From a virus: DNA of 58,181 nucleotides. This document shows positions 42,860 through 48,282 of this stretch, in pieces; within the stretch, counting starts at the first letter, position 1; each line of letters opens with the position of its first letter. The notes below the pieces were generated by a model that saw nothing but the letters and a program-made list of their open reading frames with translations, did not search any database and was not told the DNA's origin. Position numbers and translations under genes: made by a program. Location: the IMG/VR virus record IMGVR_UViG_3300043429_000067, positions 1 to 58,181 of that record, one strand, 5' to 3'.

Positions 42860-43406
42860 TTTTCTTCCCTCCATCTGGCCATCCAGCTTTCATCAAGTCC
42901 GTTACCAAGTCCGTAATGGCTGGTAACGTCTTACACTTTGGGTCAGCATCCTCCGGCAGATACTTAGCAAACTCAGGCATTGCATCTCTGGCTTGCTTGA
43001 CTGTATTAAACGACCGGATAGTGGCGTATAGTTTGGTTTCCAATGAACCAAGCACTTTACTTTGTGCTATCTCATCGGCATCAATCTTCCGCAGTGCAAG
43101 CACTACGTCCTTGTCTGTAATCTTGTACGTAGTACTACCGCCATCTGTATCAGGCACAAGCCAGAACTTGCCCAGACCCCACGAGTAACGGCTATTGTTT
43201 TCTGATTCATAACATACATGGTCAGGACGGAAATATATTTGCGTTGCCTTGTCCTTGTACATACGCATCACACTGGCTGGTGCAATGGCAAACAGGTGAT
43301 CTTGTATAACTTTCCTGCGCTGTTCCATGTGATCCACCTTCGGTGTGTCCTGCAATACCGAATTTACAAACGCACTGCGGATAGAATCGTTAAGACGAAT
43401 ACTCAT
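42831..43406 (-). CDS. Nmad5-like protein (copy 2)
   Basis: 191 residues, ATG 43406 with GGGAGGG upstream. The start IRLNDSIRSAFVNSVL and the later ATIRSFNTVKQARDAMPEFAKYLPE parallel the 37877 gene (HATLAAALRTWPPLWDIVPE), so the two look like distant paralogues. The end is Lys-rich (GGKKNDKAKAKAA). The nucleotide-modification association is only by family resemblance; no such enzyme is seen in the window. Confidence 0.5.
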   Translation of the reverse strand: MSIRLNDSIRSAFVNSVLQDTPKVDHMEQRRKVIQDHLFAIAPASVMRMYKDKATQIYFRPDHVCYESENNSRYSWGLGKFWLVPDTDGGSTTYKITDKDVVLALRKIDADEIAQSKVLGSLETKLYATIRSFNTVKQARDAMPEFAKYLPEDADPKCKTLPAITDLVTDLMKAGWPDGGKKNDKAKAKAA

Positions 43407-43618
43407 TTGATAATCCCTCCCTTGTTGTTGATACCCTTCAGATCATCGGGGTTAGTAAAAAGCATATAGTTACTCTTGTGCATCGGTGCTACGGTGTGCT
43501 TCACCTGCTTGGCCGCCTCCTCCCCACACCACAGGCAAAGGCGGTAACCTAGTTTCACCCTGCGATGGTCTACATTCCCACCGCATTGTGGACACAGATA
43601 ACGTGTATCTTCATTCAT
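43403..43618 (-). CDS. Zinc-ribbon protein 1
   Basis: 71 residues, ATG 43618 with GGAGGG six bases upstream. Two CxxC knuckles (LCPQCGG, LCLWCGE) form a treble-clef or zinc ribbon. The C-terminal half (YMLFTNPDDLKGINNK) has no motif. It overlaps the second zinc-ribbon gene by eight bases. Such proteins often bind nucleic acid or RNA polymerase; the target here is unknown. Confidence 0.7.
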   Translation of the reverse strand: MNEDTRYLCPQCGGNVDHRRVKLGYRLCLWCGEEAAKQVKHTVAPMHKSNYMLFTNPDDLKGINNKGGIIK

Positions 43619-43760
43619 TGACAACCCTCCATGCGTATACGAAATTGCAATCTACACACTGTGCTGTTGTGCTACTGTTGGTCGGATTCTTGCGGAACCG
43701 CAGTATGATGGTGTTGGTACTTCCACAACGCGGACACGGACAATCCACTCGCTCATTCAT
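43611..43760 (-). CDS. Zinc-ribbon protein 2
   Basis: 49 residues, ATG 43760 with GGGAG five bases upstream. It has a CPCPRCG knuckle near residue 7 and an AQCVDCNF knuckle near residue 36, a minimal zinc ribbon. It overlaps the genes on both sides by eight bases. Very similar in design to the protein encoded next, which suggests duplication or a two-protein unit. Confidence 0.7.
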   Translation of the reverse strand: MNERVDCPCPRCGSTNTIILRFRKNPTNSSTTAQCVDCNFVYAWRVVNE

Positions 43761-43986
43761 CCCATCTCCCTGTCAGTCGTACCTTCGCTGCTCTGGATAG
43801 AGCAACCTCGGTGTCTGCAACGAATATGTACCCAGTGCAATTGTTGTTTGAGTACACACTTTGTAAAACATTACACATGCTTGTGTTATAGCCAAGGTTT
43901 GACTCACCTCGATCAGCAATACACCCTGAGCACCCGCCCTTCACAAGCTCGTCGATCTGCACGATTTTGAAGTCGATATGCTTCAA
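43753..43986 (-). CDS. Cys4 small protein, copy 1 (TTG start)
   Basis: 77 residues from a TTG at 43986, seven bases after a strong AGGAGGA; no ATG or GTG lies nearby in frame. The pattern GGCSGCIADRG, MCNVLQS, NNCTGYIFV matches the neighbouring 44225 gene (CAGCVAH, LCVHFQS, RCRES), so the two are paralogues. Four conserved cysteines suggest metal binding or disulphides. Overlaps its neighbour's TGA (TTGA). Confidence 0.7.
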   Translation of the reverse strand: MKHIDFKIVQIDELVKGGCSGCIADRGESNLGYNTSMCNVLQSVYSNNNCTGYIFVADTEVALSRAAKVRLTGRWDE

Positions 43987-44228
43987 TGCAAATCCTCCTC
44001 ATGTAAAGTCGATCCCTCCGGCGGGTTAAGCTCGTCGTAAGGACTGCCGTCGAACATCTTGGCTACAGGGATGATGTCGGTCATACCATCCTCGTACTGT
44101 GCAATGGCACAGACAGCGATGACTGTCTTACCGGTTTGTTTATCGGTACACTCCACCAGTGCCAGATCACCGTTCTGGGCAGCAGCAAGCAGCGTGTCGA
44201 AGTTGAACTTGTGTCCTTCGGTAATCAT
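43983..44228 (-). CDS. DUF6117-like small protein
   Basis: 81 residues, ATG 44228 with AAGGAT upstream. The sequence HKFNFDTLLAAAQNGDLALV, ECTDKQTGKTVIAVCA, DGSPYDELNPPEG follows the pattern of a small phage/mobile-element family annotated as DUF6117. It lies between the two Cys4 paralogues. Function unknown; family by memory of the pattern. Confidence 0.65.
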   Translation of the reverse strand: MITEGHKFNFDTLLAAAQNGDLALVECTDKQTGKTVIAVCAIAQYEDGMTDIIPVAKMFDGSPYDELNPPEGSTLHEEDLH

Positions 44229-44458
44229 TTTGTTATCCTTTGCTTTGTATAGTTAGCGATATGCTCGGGTGTGTCGATGATGTAGATCATGCTGGATTCC
44301 CTGCACCGACCATTGATGCTTTGAAAATGGACACAGAGCGTTTCATTGTCATCTTCATCGGGGTAGATGTTATGGGCTACACACCCTGCACAATCGCCCT
44401 CCTCAATCTCTTGGACACGGATGAATGTGATGGTTGTATAGGTGCTTGGTTTAATCAT
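44225..44458 (-). CDS. Cys4 small protein, copy 2
   Basis: 77 residues from ATG 44458 (a tandem ATG at 44461 is equally possible), directly after GGGGGG. Cys pattern GDCAGCVAHNIY, LCVHFQS, GRCRES then IYIIDTPEHI matches the 43753 gene. It overlaps the stop of the 44458-44835 gene. Duplicated Cys4 proteins around one small gene suggest a short recurrent cassette. Confidence 0.65.
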   Translation of the reverse strand: MIKPSTYTTITFIRVQEIEEGDCAGCVAHNIYPDEDDNETLCVHFQSINGRCRESSMIYIIDTPEHIANYTKQRITK

Positions 44459-44835
44459 CATCCCCCCATGAATGCCATCAGTGCTTCGGTCTGTGACTGT
44501 CGCTGATCGGGACGGCTGAGTATCCGTTCCTTTGCAATGGCCGCCCATCCCCCCTGTGCAAGCCGTTTCATCCAAGCAGTGGATAACAGGATGGTATTGG
44601 TATGTGGATGGGCTTGTGACCGGTGTCGCTTGGTAGACTGGCTGTAGCTATCTTCGTTCTCGAACCAGCAACCATTGGCATGGATGAACAAAGGCCAGTG
44701 CTCACCGTAGCTATACACTACGTACCAGTTCTCATCGGGGTTTAGATTGGTGTATACACGGCTGTATAGATTGCTACCCTCGAATGACTCACGCCGTTGG
44801 ACAAGGGCACGACACTTGCTGTTGGCTACCTTCAT
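44458..44835 (-). CDS. Hypothetical early protein
   Basis: 125 residues, ATG 44835 with GGAG five bases upstream. The centre (NWYVVYSYGEHWPLFIHANG) resembles small phage proteins that bind nothing known, and a second part reads TKRHRSQAHPHTNTILL then LAQGGWAAIAKERIL. Not recognised with certainty. It heads the overlapping run of small genes that extends down to 42431. Confidence 0.6.
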   Translation of the reverse strand: MKVANSKCRALVQRRESFEGSNLYSRVYTNLNPDENWYVVYSYGEHWPLFIHANGCWFENEDSYSQSTKRHRSQAHPHTNTILLSTAWMKRLAQGGWAAIAKERILSRPDQRQSQTEALMAFMGG

Positions 44836-44906
44836 ATAATCTCCAGTAGATGTTGTGGAAAGTTAATACGATGAGGGACTGAGTAAATTGCCCCTCACCG
44901 CTGGTG

Positions 44907-45176
44907 TTACAGGGATACAACCTTTGAATACACTTCTGCTTGATTCTCATAGCCACTGACGAATGCACAGATTGCAGTATTGCGAAAGTTATAACGAATC
45001 ATGTCGCCGTAATTACTGTCGCATTTGGCACTGGGCAAGCTCATAGACTGTCGAACCTTACGGATAGCACCACGGGCTGTATTGGCGTGTACCTTGAATC
45101 TGTGTACCCATGAGTAATTGGCTTCACCACCATAGGTGTCTGTTACTTCCACAAAGAATATAGAACGCATCTTCAT
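44907..45176 (-). CDS. Hypothetical early protein
   Basis: 89 residues from ATG 45176; a GGAG lies five bases before this ATG, so the earlier GTG is less likely. A beta-rich start (MRSIFFVEVTDTYGG, YSWVHRFKVHANTARGAIRK) suggests a small ssrA- or nucleic-acid-binding-like fold, but I do not recognise it. Downstream (44840-44906) is a gap with a weak TGAGGG/CCCTCA stem. Confidence 0.6.
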   Translation of the reverse strand: MKMRSIFFVEVTDTYGGEANYSWVHRFKVHANTARGAIRKVRQSMSLPSAKCDSNYGDMIRYNFRNTAICAFVSGYENQAEVYSKVVSL

Positions 45177-45185
45177 AGTCACTCC

Positions 45186-45473
45186 TCACGCCAGTTTTAC
45201 AGTACGTACCACAGCAGATGGTGTCTCTTGTGCTGGTAGTACAGCAAGATACGGCTTGCCCCATTTGTCTGACATGATGATCGGTGTATCACCGTTTGCT
45301 TTGGGCTTGTATACTTTGGCTTCCATCTTGTGCTGCTTGGACAGCTTCTGAATGGTTGTGTACAGTTCCACGACATTGGTCATGTCAAATTTACCATCGG
45401 TGTCTGCCTTGATGGTGATGCGCTTCTTAGTATCTGCATATACAGATACTTTACCATTGTAAATCTTAGCCAT
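45186..45473 (-). CDS. Small paralogue B flanking the motif-rich region
   Basis: 95 residues, ATG 45473 after GGAG. The text MAKIYNGKVSVYADTKKRIT, DGKFDMTNVVELY, DKWGKPYLAVLPA, VRTVKLA runs parallel to the 46561 gene (MAAKTFEGNVSIILNTKG, SGKFTAADATEIY, RYGNPYIALLAP, KTVTKLA), with matching order and ends. The two flank the iteron-like region at the left and right. A DNA-binding or copy-control role is tempting but unproven. Longer upstream frames lack coding character. Confidence 0.75.
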   Translation of the reverse strand: MAKIYNGKVSVYADTKKRITIKADTDGKFDMTNVVELYTTIQKLSKQHKMEAKVYKPKANGDTPIIMSDKWGKPYLAVLPAQETPSAVVRTVKLA

Positions 45474-45501
45474 GTAAAGCTCCTTAAAAGGTAAAGTTAA
45501 T

Positions 45502-45515
45502 GCCCCAAGCGGGGC
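45502..45515 (-). terminator. GC hairpin, terminator-like
   Basis: GCCCC (45502-45506), loop AAGC, GGGGC (45511-45515). Read leftward it is followed by ATTAACTTTAC, a weak T-rich stretch. It sits 29 bases before paralogue B. It may end transcripts entering from the gene-free region or form a leader hairpin. Confidence 0.4.
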
Positions 45516-45601
45516 AACCTCAGACTCGCTCAGGCCGCCCTCGGCGTCAAGTTTGGCCTGTGATCCATGAAAAGCGGGTGATGTAAAGCGCAACAATCTA
45601 A

Positions 45602-45615
45602 GTTTACATGTAAAC
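45602..45615. promoter_or_regulatory. Perfect 14-bp palindrome GTTTACATGTAAAC
   Basis: The sequence is its own reverse complement and is flanked on both sides by CAATCTAA copies (45594 and 45615). Related half sites (TTTGTAAAC at 45912, GTTTACGTG at 45935) lie nearby. A dimeric repressor or origin protein could bind here. Confidence 0.55.
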
Positions 45616-46119
45616 AATCTAAATAAATGTGTATAGTTAGATTGCTGTTAGATCGTGCAAGTGATTGATTTATAAGGATATTGCAGTGCACAATCTAAAT
45701 AATCTACGTTTTTTAGGGTAGAGTGAGAAATTTTTTAGGGGGAGTGTGTTAGGCCGATGTCAAGTATCGGCGTCGTCGATTCGCTACATGAAAGGGTATG
45801 AAAAAAACCTATATTATTTAGATTGTTTAGATTAGATATAATCTATCACTCATGGTATATCGCCTGAAAACCCGCATGGATACTGGGTTTCACTCAAACT
45901 GTACATGTAAGGTTTGTAAACTTAGGCCATATAGTTTACGTGAAAACGTGGCGACTTTTCGTTAGATCGTTTAGATTGTTTGCATACTTGTTAACAGAAT
46001 GTGTAAGGTTACTAAAAATCGATAGTTTATAGCTATACTTGACACGTTTTTATGTCAGGTTACAGCGTTTTGATAGGCTGCGGCGATCGTGCGAGCCATG
46101 ACCCCCCGACGTATGGTCT

Positions 46120-46125
46120 ATTATA
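46120..46125 (-). promoter_or_regulatory. Candidate -10 box for leftward transcription
   Basis: The reverse strand reads exactly TATAAT here within an AT-rich run. No good -35 match was found at 16-18 bases, so a standalone sigma-70 promoter is doubtful. It points toward the repeat region and paralogue B. Confidence 0.3.
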
Positions 46126-46190
46126 TATCTATTGATAACAAACGATGACCCTACCCGGTGCGTTTCACTTGTTGCGTTTGCGTGGGCAAT

Positions 46191-46212
46191 AAAAAACCCG
46201 GCTTGCGCCGGG
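46191..46212 (-). terminator. Rho-independent terminator after the 27-residue gene
   Basis: Stem CCCGGC (46197-46202) and GCCGGG (46207-46212) with loop TTGC. On the reverse strand it is followed by TTTTTTATT (46196 down). It lies six bases past the stop of the micropeptide gene and should end its transcript before the motif-rich region. Confidence 0.8.
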
Positions 46213-46218
46213 CTTGGG

Positions 46219-46302
46219 TTAGATCGAGAGCAGCACCACAAACATCAGGTAGGTAGTGACTGCCATTGTTATGGCAAGGACAGCTTGCAGGATCAGTTGC
46301 AT
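46219..46302 (-). CDS. 27-residue membrane micropeptide gene
   Basis: ATG 46302 follows CTGGAG with a six-base spacing. The product is MQLILQAVLAITMAVTTYLM followed by FVVLLSI: a single hydrophobic helix. It is bounded by two copies of the CCCGGC-TTGC-GCCGGG hairpin, one before its ribosome site and one terminator after its stop. A membrane-acting toxin-like or lysis-inhibition peptide is possible; nothing identifies it. Confidence 0.6.
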   Translation of the reverse strand: MQLILQAVLAITMAVTTYLMFVVLLSI

Positions 46303-46317
46303 TTGGTTCTCCAGTTG

Positions 46318-46333
46318 CCCGGCTTGCGCCGGG
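46318..46333 (-). promoter_or_regulatory. Second copy of the GC hairpin
   Basis: CCCGGC-TTGC-GCCGGG again, with 27 bases of near-identity to 46197-46223 including the GGGTTAG tail. On the reverse strand it is followed not by U's but by the ribosome site of the 27-residue gene, seven bases past the stop of the 46341 gene. It may separate messages or slow translation. Confidence 0.6.
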
Positions 46334-46340
46334 CTTTGGG

Positions 46341-46514
46341 TTAGTATCGGTGGTGAATACCGTATGTGTTTTGTGCCACGAGTTGCGTGAATTCTATGTC
46401 CCATTCACGCCGGATAAACTTGCTTGTCCTAGTGAAATAGTGTCTTTGGCACGCGGTGTGGTGTGCAAGCCGCGTTTCCCAGTTTTGTCTTTTCACTCGT
46501 TTTACTCTCCGCAT
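46341..46514 (-). CDS. Small basic protein, 57 residues
   Basis: ATG 46514 with TTGGAGAC four bases away. The product is Arg/His-rich (MRRVKRVKRQNWETRLAHHT, then FTRTSKFIRREWDIEFTQLV). It lies between hairpins at 46533 and 46318. No family recognised; basic character suggests nucleic-acid binding. Confidence 0.55.
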   Translation of the reverse strand: MRRVKRVKRQNWETRLAHHTACQRHYFTRTSKFIRREWDIEFTQLVAQNTYGIHHRY

Positions 46515-46532
46515 GATAGTCTCCAAGGTAGT

Positions 46533-46554
46533 GGGAGCCGGTTGCCCGGCTCCC
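46533..46554 (-). terminator. GC hairpin between two early genes
   Basis: GGGAGCCGG (46533-46541) and CCGGCTCCC (46546-46554), loop TTGC, perfect 9-bp stem. It lies six bases past the stop of the 46561 gene. No T-run follows on the reverse strand, so it may act as an attenuator or stability element rather than a full terminator. The same TTGC loop appears in the two hairpins downstream. Confidence 0.5.
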
Positions 46555-46560
46555 GTGGTG

Positions 46561-46857
46561 TTACGCCAGCTTCGTCACAGTTTTCTTGCTACCGCCGCCG
46601 TCGCCGCGTGGTGCGAGCAGTGCGATGTAAGGGTTGCCGTAACGATTGACCAGTAAGACAGGGTCTTTGCCGCCGTCTACTACGAACAGCGAGTACTTGT
46701 TGATCGGGTTCTTCTTGCTCGAGAACTCTTTCATCAAGCGGTAAATCTCGGTAGCATCAGCAGCGGTGAATTTGCCGCTTGCTTCCTTTTTGAGAGCAAC
46801 TTCGCCCTTCGTATTGAGGATGATCGAGACATTACCTTCAAAGGTCTTTGCAGCCAT
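46561..46857 (-). CDS. Small paralogue A, first early gene
   Basis: 98 residues from ATG 46857, five bases after GGAGG; the longer frame to 46920 lacks a ribosome site. It is the first gene of the leftward arm and a paralogue of the 45186 gene (shared GKF, E(I/L)Y, G(N/K)PY(I/L)A(L/V)L, TV-KLA). A linker of Lys-Gly near the end (GDGGGSKKTVTKLA) is specific to this copy. Role unknown; early position suggests host takeover or regulation. Confidence 0.75.
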   Translation of the reverse strand: MAAKTFEGNVSIILNTKGEVALKKEASGKFTAADATEIYRLMKEFSSKKNPINKYSLFVVDGGKDPVLLVNRYGNPYIALLAPRGDGGGSKKTVTKLA

Positions 46858-47221
46858 GATGGCCTCCAGTAAGTGAGTTGTTAAAGAGTACTGCGTAGTG
46901 CTGAACAAGCGTTGTGTCATTCAGCACTTTCAGACTCACATAAGTTGACAACGACGTCAAGTATGAGTGTTTATGCGGGCTCTCAGCGATAATAAAATGA
47001 CATCGCGCCGGTGTGCGCCTGCTTGCGTGATCGGGGTCGAGGGGGTGGGTACATGGATTGGCGCGACGACCCCTCCCCCTACATATCTAAACTCCTTAAA
47101 CCACAACCCCAAAAAAGGAACGTGTAAAGTTAGCTCCCAAAAATTTTCCAGCCCCCCGAAAACCAATGTTGCCATAACAACAACGCTTGACAACCCCGTA
47201 TTTCTGCCCTACGTTTCGCCC
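46858..47221. promoter_or_regulatory. Divergent intergenic control region
   Basis: 364 bases separate the leftward early arm from the rightward late arm. It has an exact inverted repeat AGTGCTGAA/TTCAGCACT (46897-46905 and 46920-46928, 14-base loop). TTGACA occurs at 46945-46950 and at 47187-47192, without a good -10 at the right spacing. A purine/pyrimidine-skewed stretch at 47035-47075 is followed by A/C-rich sequence. It probably holds both arms' main promoters; no clear start was identified. Confidence 0.5.
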
Positions 47222-47713
47222 ATGGACAGATTCCCACTCAACCACACCAAATGGTCCGATCGCTTGGCGTTCGACGTAGCCCTGCTGCTGGAAGGCAGCG
47301 GGGAGACAATGGCCGAGGTGATGGATCGCCACAAGATCGATGCCAACGACCTGTTGGTGTTTAACTCCGACAAAGTGTTCCTTAAAAAAGTCGAGCACTA
47401 CCGAGATGAAATCCGCGAGAAGGGGCTGACGTTCAAACTCAAAGCCCGCGCCCAAGCCGAGGAGTTGCTGACCACCTCGTGGCTTCTGATCCATGACCCA
47501 TCCACCTCCCCTGCGGTCAAAGCCGACCTGATCAAGTCCACGGTAAAGTGGGCTGGACTGGAGCCCAAGACTGACGCAGTGGTCGAGTCCGGCGGTGGCG
47601 GAGTGCGCATCACGATCAACCTTGGCAACACCCCCAACGACGCACGTACGATCGAAGCCCCCATAACCGAGGTCACTGATGTCGATTCCATCGAGCATTC
47701 TGAGTCTGTTTAA
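47222..47713 (+). CDS. Terminase small subunit-like protein
   Basis: 163 residues from ATG 47222; the longer frame from 46967 lacks coding character. The helical region SDRLAFDVALLLEGSGETMA, EVMDRHKIDANDLLVFNSDK, LKARAQAEELLTTSWLLIHD, KADLIKSTVKWAGLEPKTD resembles the DNA-binding and oligomerising part of small terminases. The end is Gly-rich (VVESGGGGVRITINLG) and acidic. It opens the late arm, three small genes before the large terminase. It should recognise the packaging site. Confidence 0.65.
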   Translation: MDRFPLNHTKWSDRLAFDVALLLEGSGETMAEVMDRHKIDANDLLVFNSDKVFLKKVEHYRDEIREKGLTFKLKARAQAEELLTTSWLLIHDPSTSPAVKADLIKSTVKWAGLEPKTDAVVESGGGGVRITINLGNTPNDARTIEAPITEVTDVDSIEHSESV

Positions 47714-47879
47714 CGGCACCTACGACGGGGTACCGGCTGCCCAGTTGAAAAGCGCAAACGAGGCGCACAACGTGGAGATCGCACTGCGCGAAGCTGGCCA
47801 GTCGTTCCAGACCAAAATCAAAAAGTCCAAGAAACACGGACGCCTGTTCATCGTGATGCTGCTGGGAGAACCTGCGTGA
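47679..47879 (+). CDS. Small hypothetical protein
   Basis: 66 residues, ATG 47679 with GAGG six bases upstream, overlapping the small-terminase-like gene by 35 bases. Sequence LFNGTYDGVPAAQLKSANEA, then a basic KIKKSKKHGRLFIVMLLGE. It is coupled to the next gene (GTGA overlap). No family recognised; it belongs to the packaging cluster by position. Confidence 0.6.
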   Translation: MSIPSSILSLFNGTYDGVPAAQLKSANEAHNVEIALREAGQSFQTKIKKSKKHGRLFIVMLLGEPA

Positions 47880-48043
47880 CGTGGCATGTGTACCCCGTGG
47901 GAGATTTAAAAGAACATATTACGGATACCAGAGAAGGTGTATGCTGGTGCGAGCCGATGTATGACGAGGAGTACGATACCTACACCCACAATTCGTTGGA
48001 TGGTCGGGAACTTTACGAAACTGGCGAGAGGAAGCTGAACTGA
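47876..48043 (+). CDS. Small acidic hypothetical protein
   Basis: 55 residues from GTG 47876, after GGGAG. It reads MTWHVYPVGDLKEHITDTRE, then GVCWCEPMYDEEYDTYTHNS, a pattern (WHVYPVNDL-type, CWC) common in small phage proteins between terminase subunits. Overlaps the following gene's ATG (TGATG). Too short for size-filtered gene lists. Confidence 0.7.
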   Translation: MTWHVYPVGDLKEHITDTREGVCWCEPMYDEEYDTYTHNSLDGRELYETGERKLN

Positions 48044-48282
48044 TGGAATTGGTGAAACTTTACGAGACGAATTACCGCGACCCCGTGGCCATGCTGCGCA
48101 AGCTGGCTGATGACGTGGAGGCTGGTGTCTACGGCGACGTTGCTTGCGTAGGGGTGGCGCTGCTTGCAGACCAGTTGGAGGTGTTTGGATTCGGTCCTGA
48201 CAGCGAGGCACCGTCGGTCGGCATGGTTCTGCAAGCCGGAGCGTTGAAACTTACTATGCCGTTCCTCCATCATGGCACTTGA
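48043..48282 (+). CDS. Small hypothetical protein
   Basis: 79 residues, ATG 48043, with GAGGAAG ten bases upstream. YETNYRDPVAMLRKLADDVE and GDVACVGVALLADQLEVFGF suggest an alpha/beta fold resembling small phage proteins that bind metabolites or nucleic acid. Overlaps the large terminase gene by 11 bases. Function unknown. Confidence 0.65.
   Translation: MELVKLYETNYRDPVAMLRKLADDVEAGVYGDVACVGVALLADQLEVFGFGPDSEAPSVGMVLQAGALKLTMPFLHHGT

Larger units (their letters stand above)
45474..46196. repeat. Gene-free AT-rich region with TTAGATTG-type repeats
   Basis: No convincing gene in about 720 bases. The motif TTAGAT(T/C)(G/A) occurs at 45594 (reverse), 45615 (reverse), 45637, 45648, 45691 (reverse), 45817, 45826, 45839 (reverse), 45962 and 45971. 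Two copies are in tandem at 45817-45834, and 45828-45845 is an inverted repeat (TAGATTA/TAATCTA). A further copy lies at 46219. This is the look of an iteron origin or an operator array. Other contents: a 14-bp palindrome (45602), TATAAT on the reverse strand at 46120, and TTGACA at 46039. Confidence 0.7.

Noticed and set aside
45474-45617. N-terminal extension of paralogue B to 45617
   Set aside because: The extension includes a GC hairpin and repeat motifs, and the ATG at 45473 has a proper ribosome site and aligns with the start of paralogue A.
45590-45980. CRISPR array
   Set aside because: The repeats are only 8-9 bases, occur in both orientations and have irregular spacing, unlike CRISPR repeats and spacers.
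45481-46200. tRNA or structured ncRNA in the gene-free region
   Set aside because: No T-arm consensus, anticodon arm or paired acceptor ends were found by eye. The visible structure is short repeats and dyads.
47187-47215. TTGACA-17-TACGTT as a late promoter
   Set aside because: The -35 is perfect but the -10 has only three of six matches and would leave about a 7-base leader. Kept only as a remark under the control region.
46967-47221. Longer N-terminus of the small-terminase-like gene from 46967
   Set aside because: The added 85 codons are Pro/Thr/Ser-rich without structure, there is no ribosome site, and the ATG at 47222 begins the conserved-looking helical part.
47096-47719. 207-codon leftward frame over the small-terminase-like gene
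   Set aside because: It is the mirror of a gene with clear position and family resemblance, and runs through the divergent control region.
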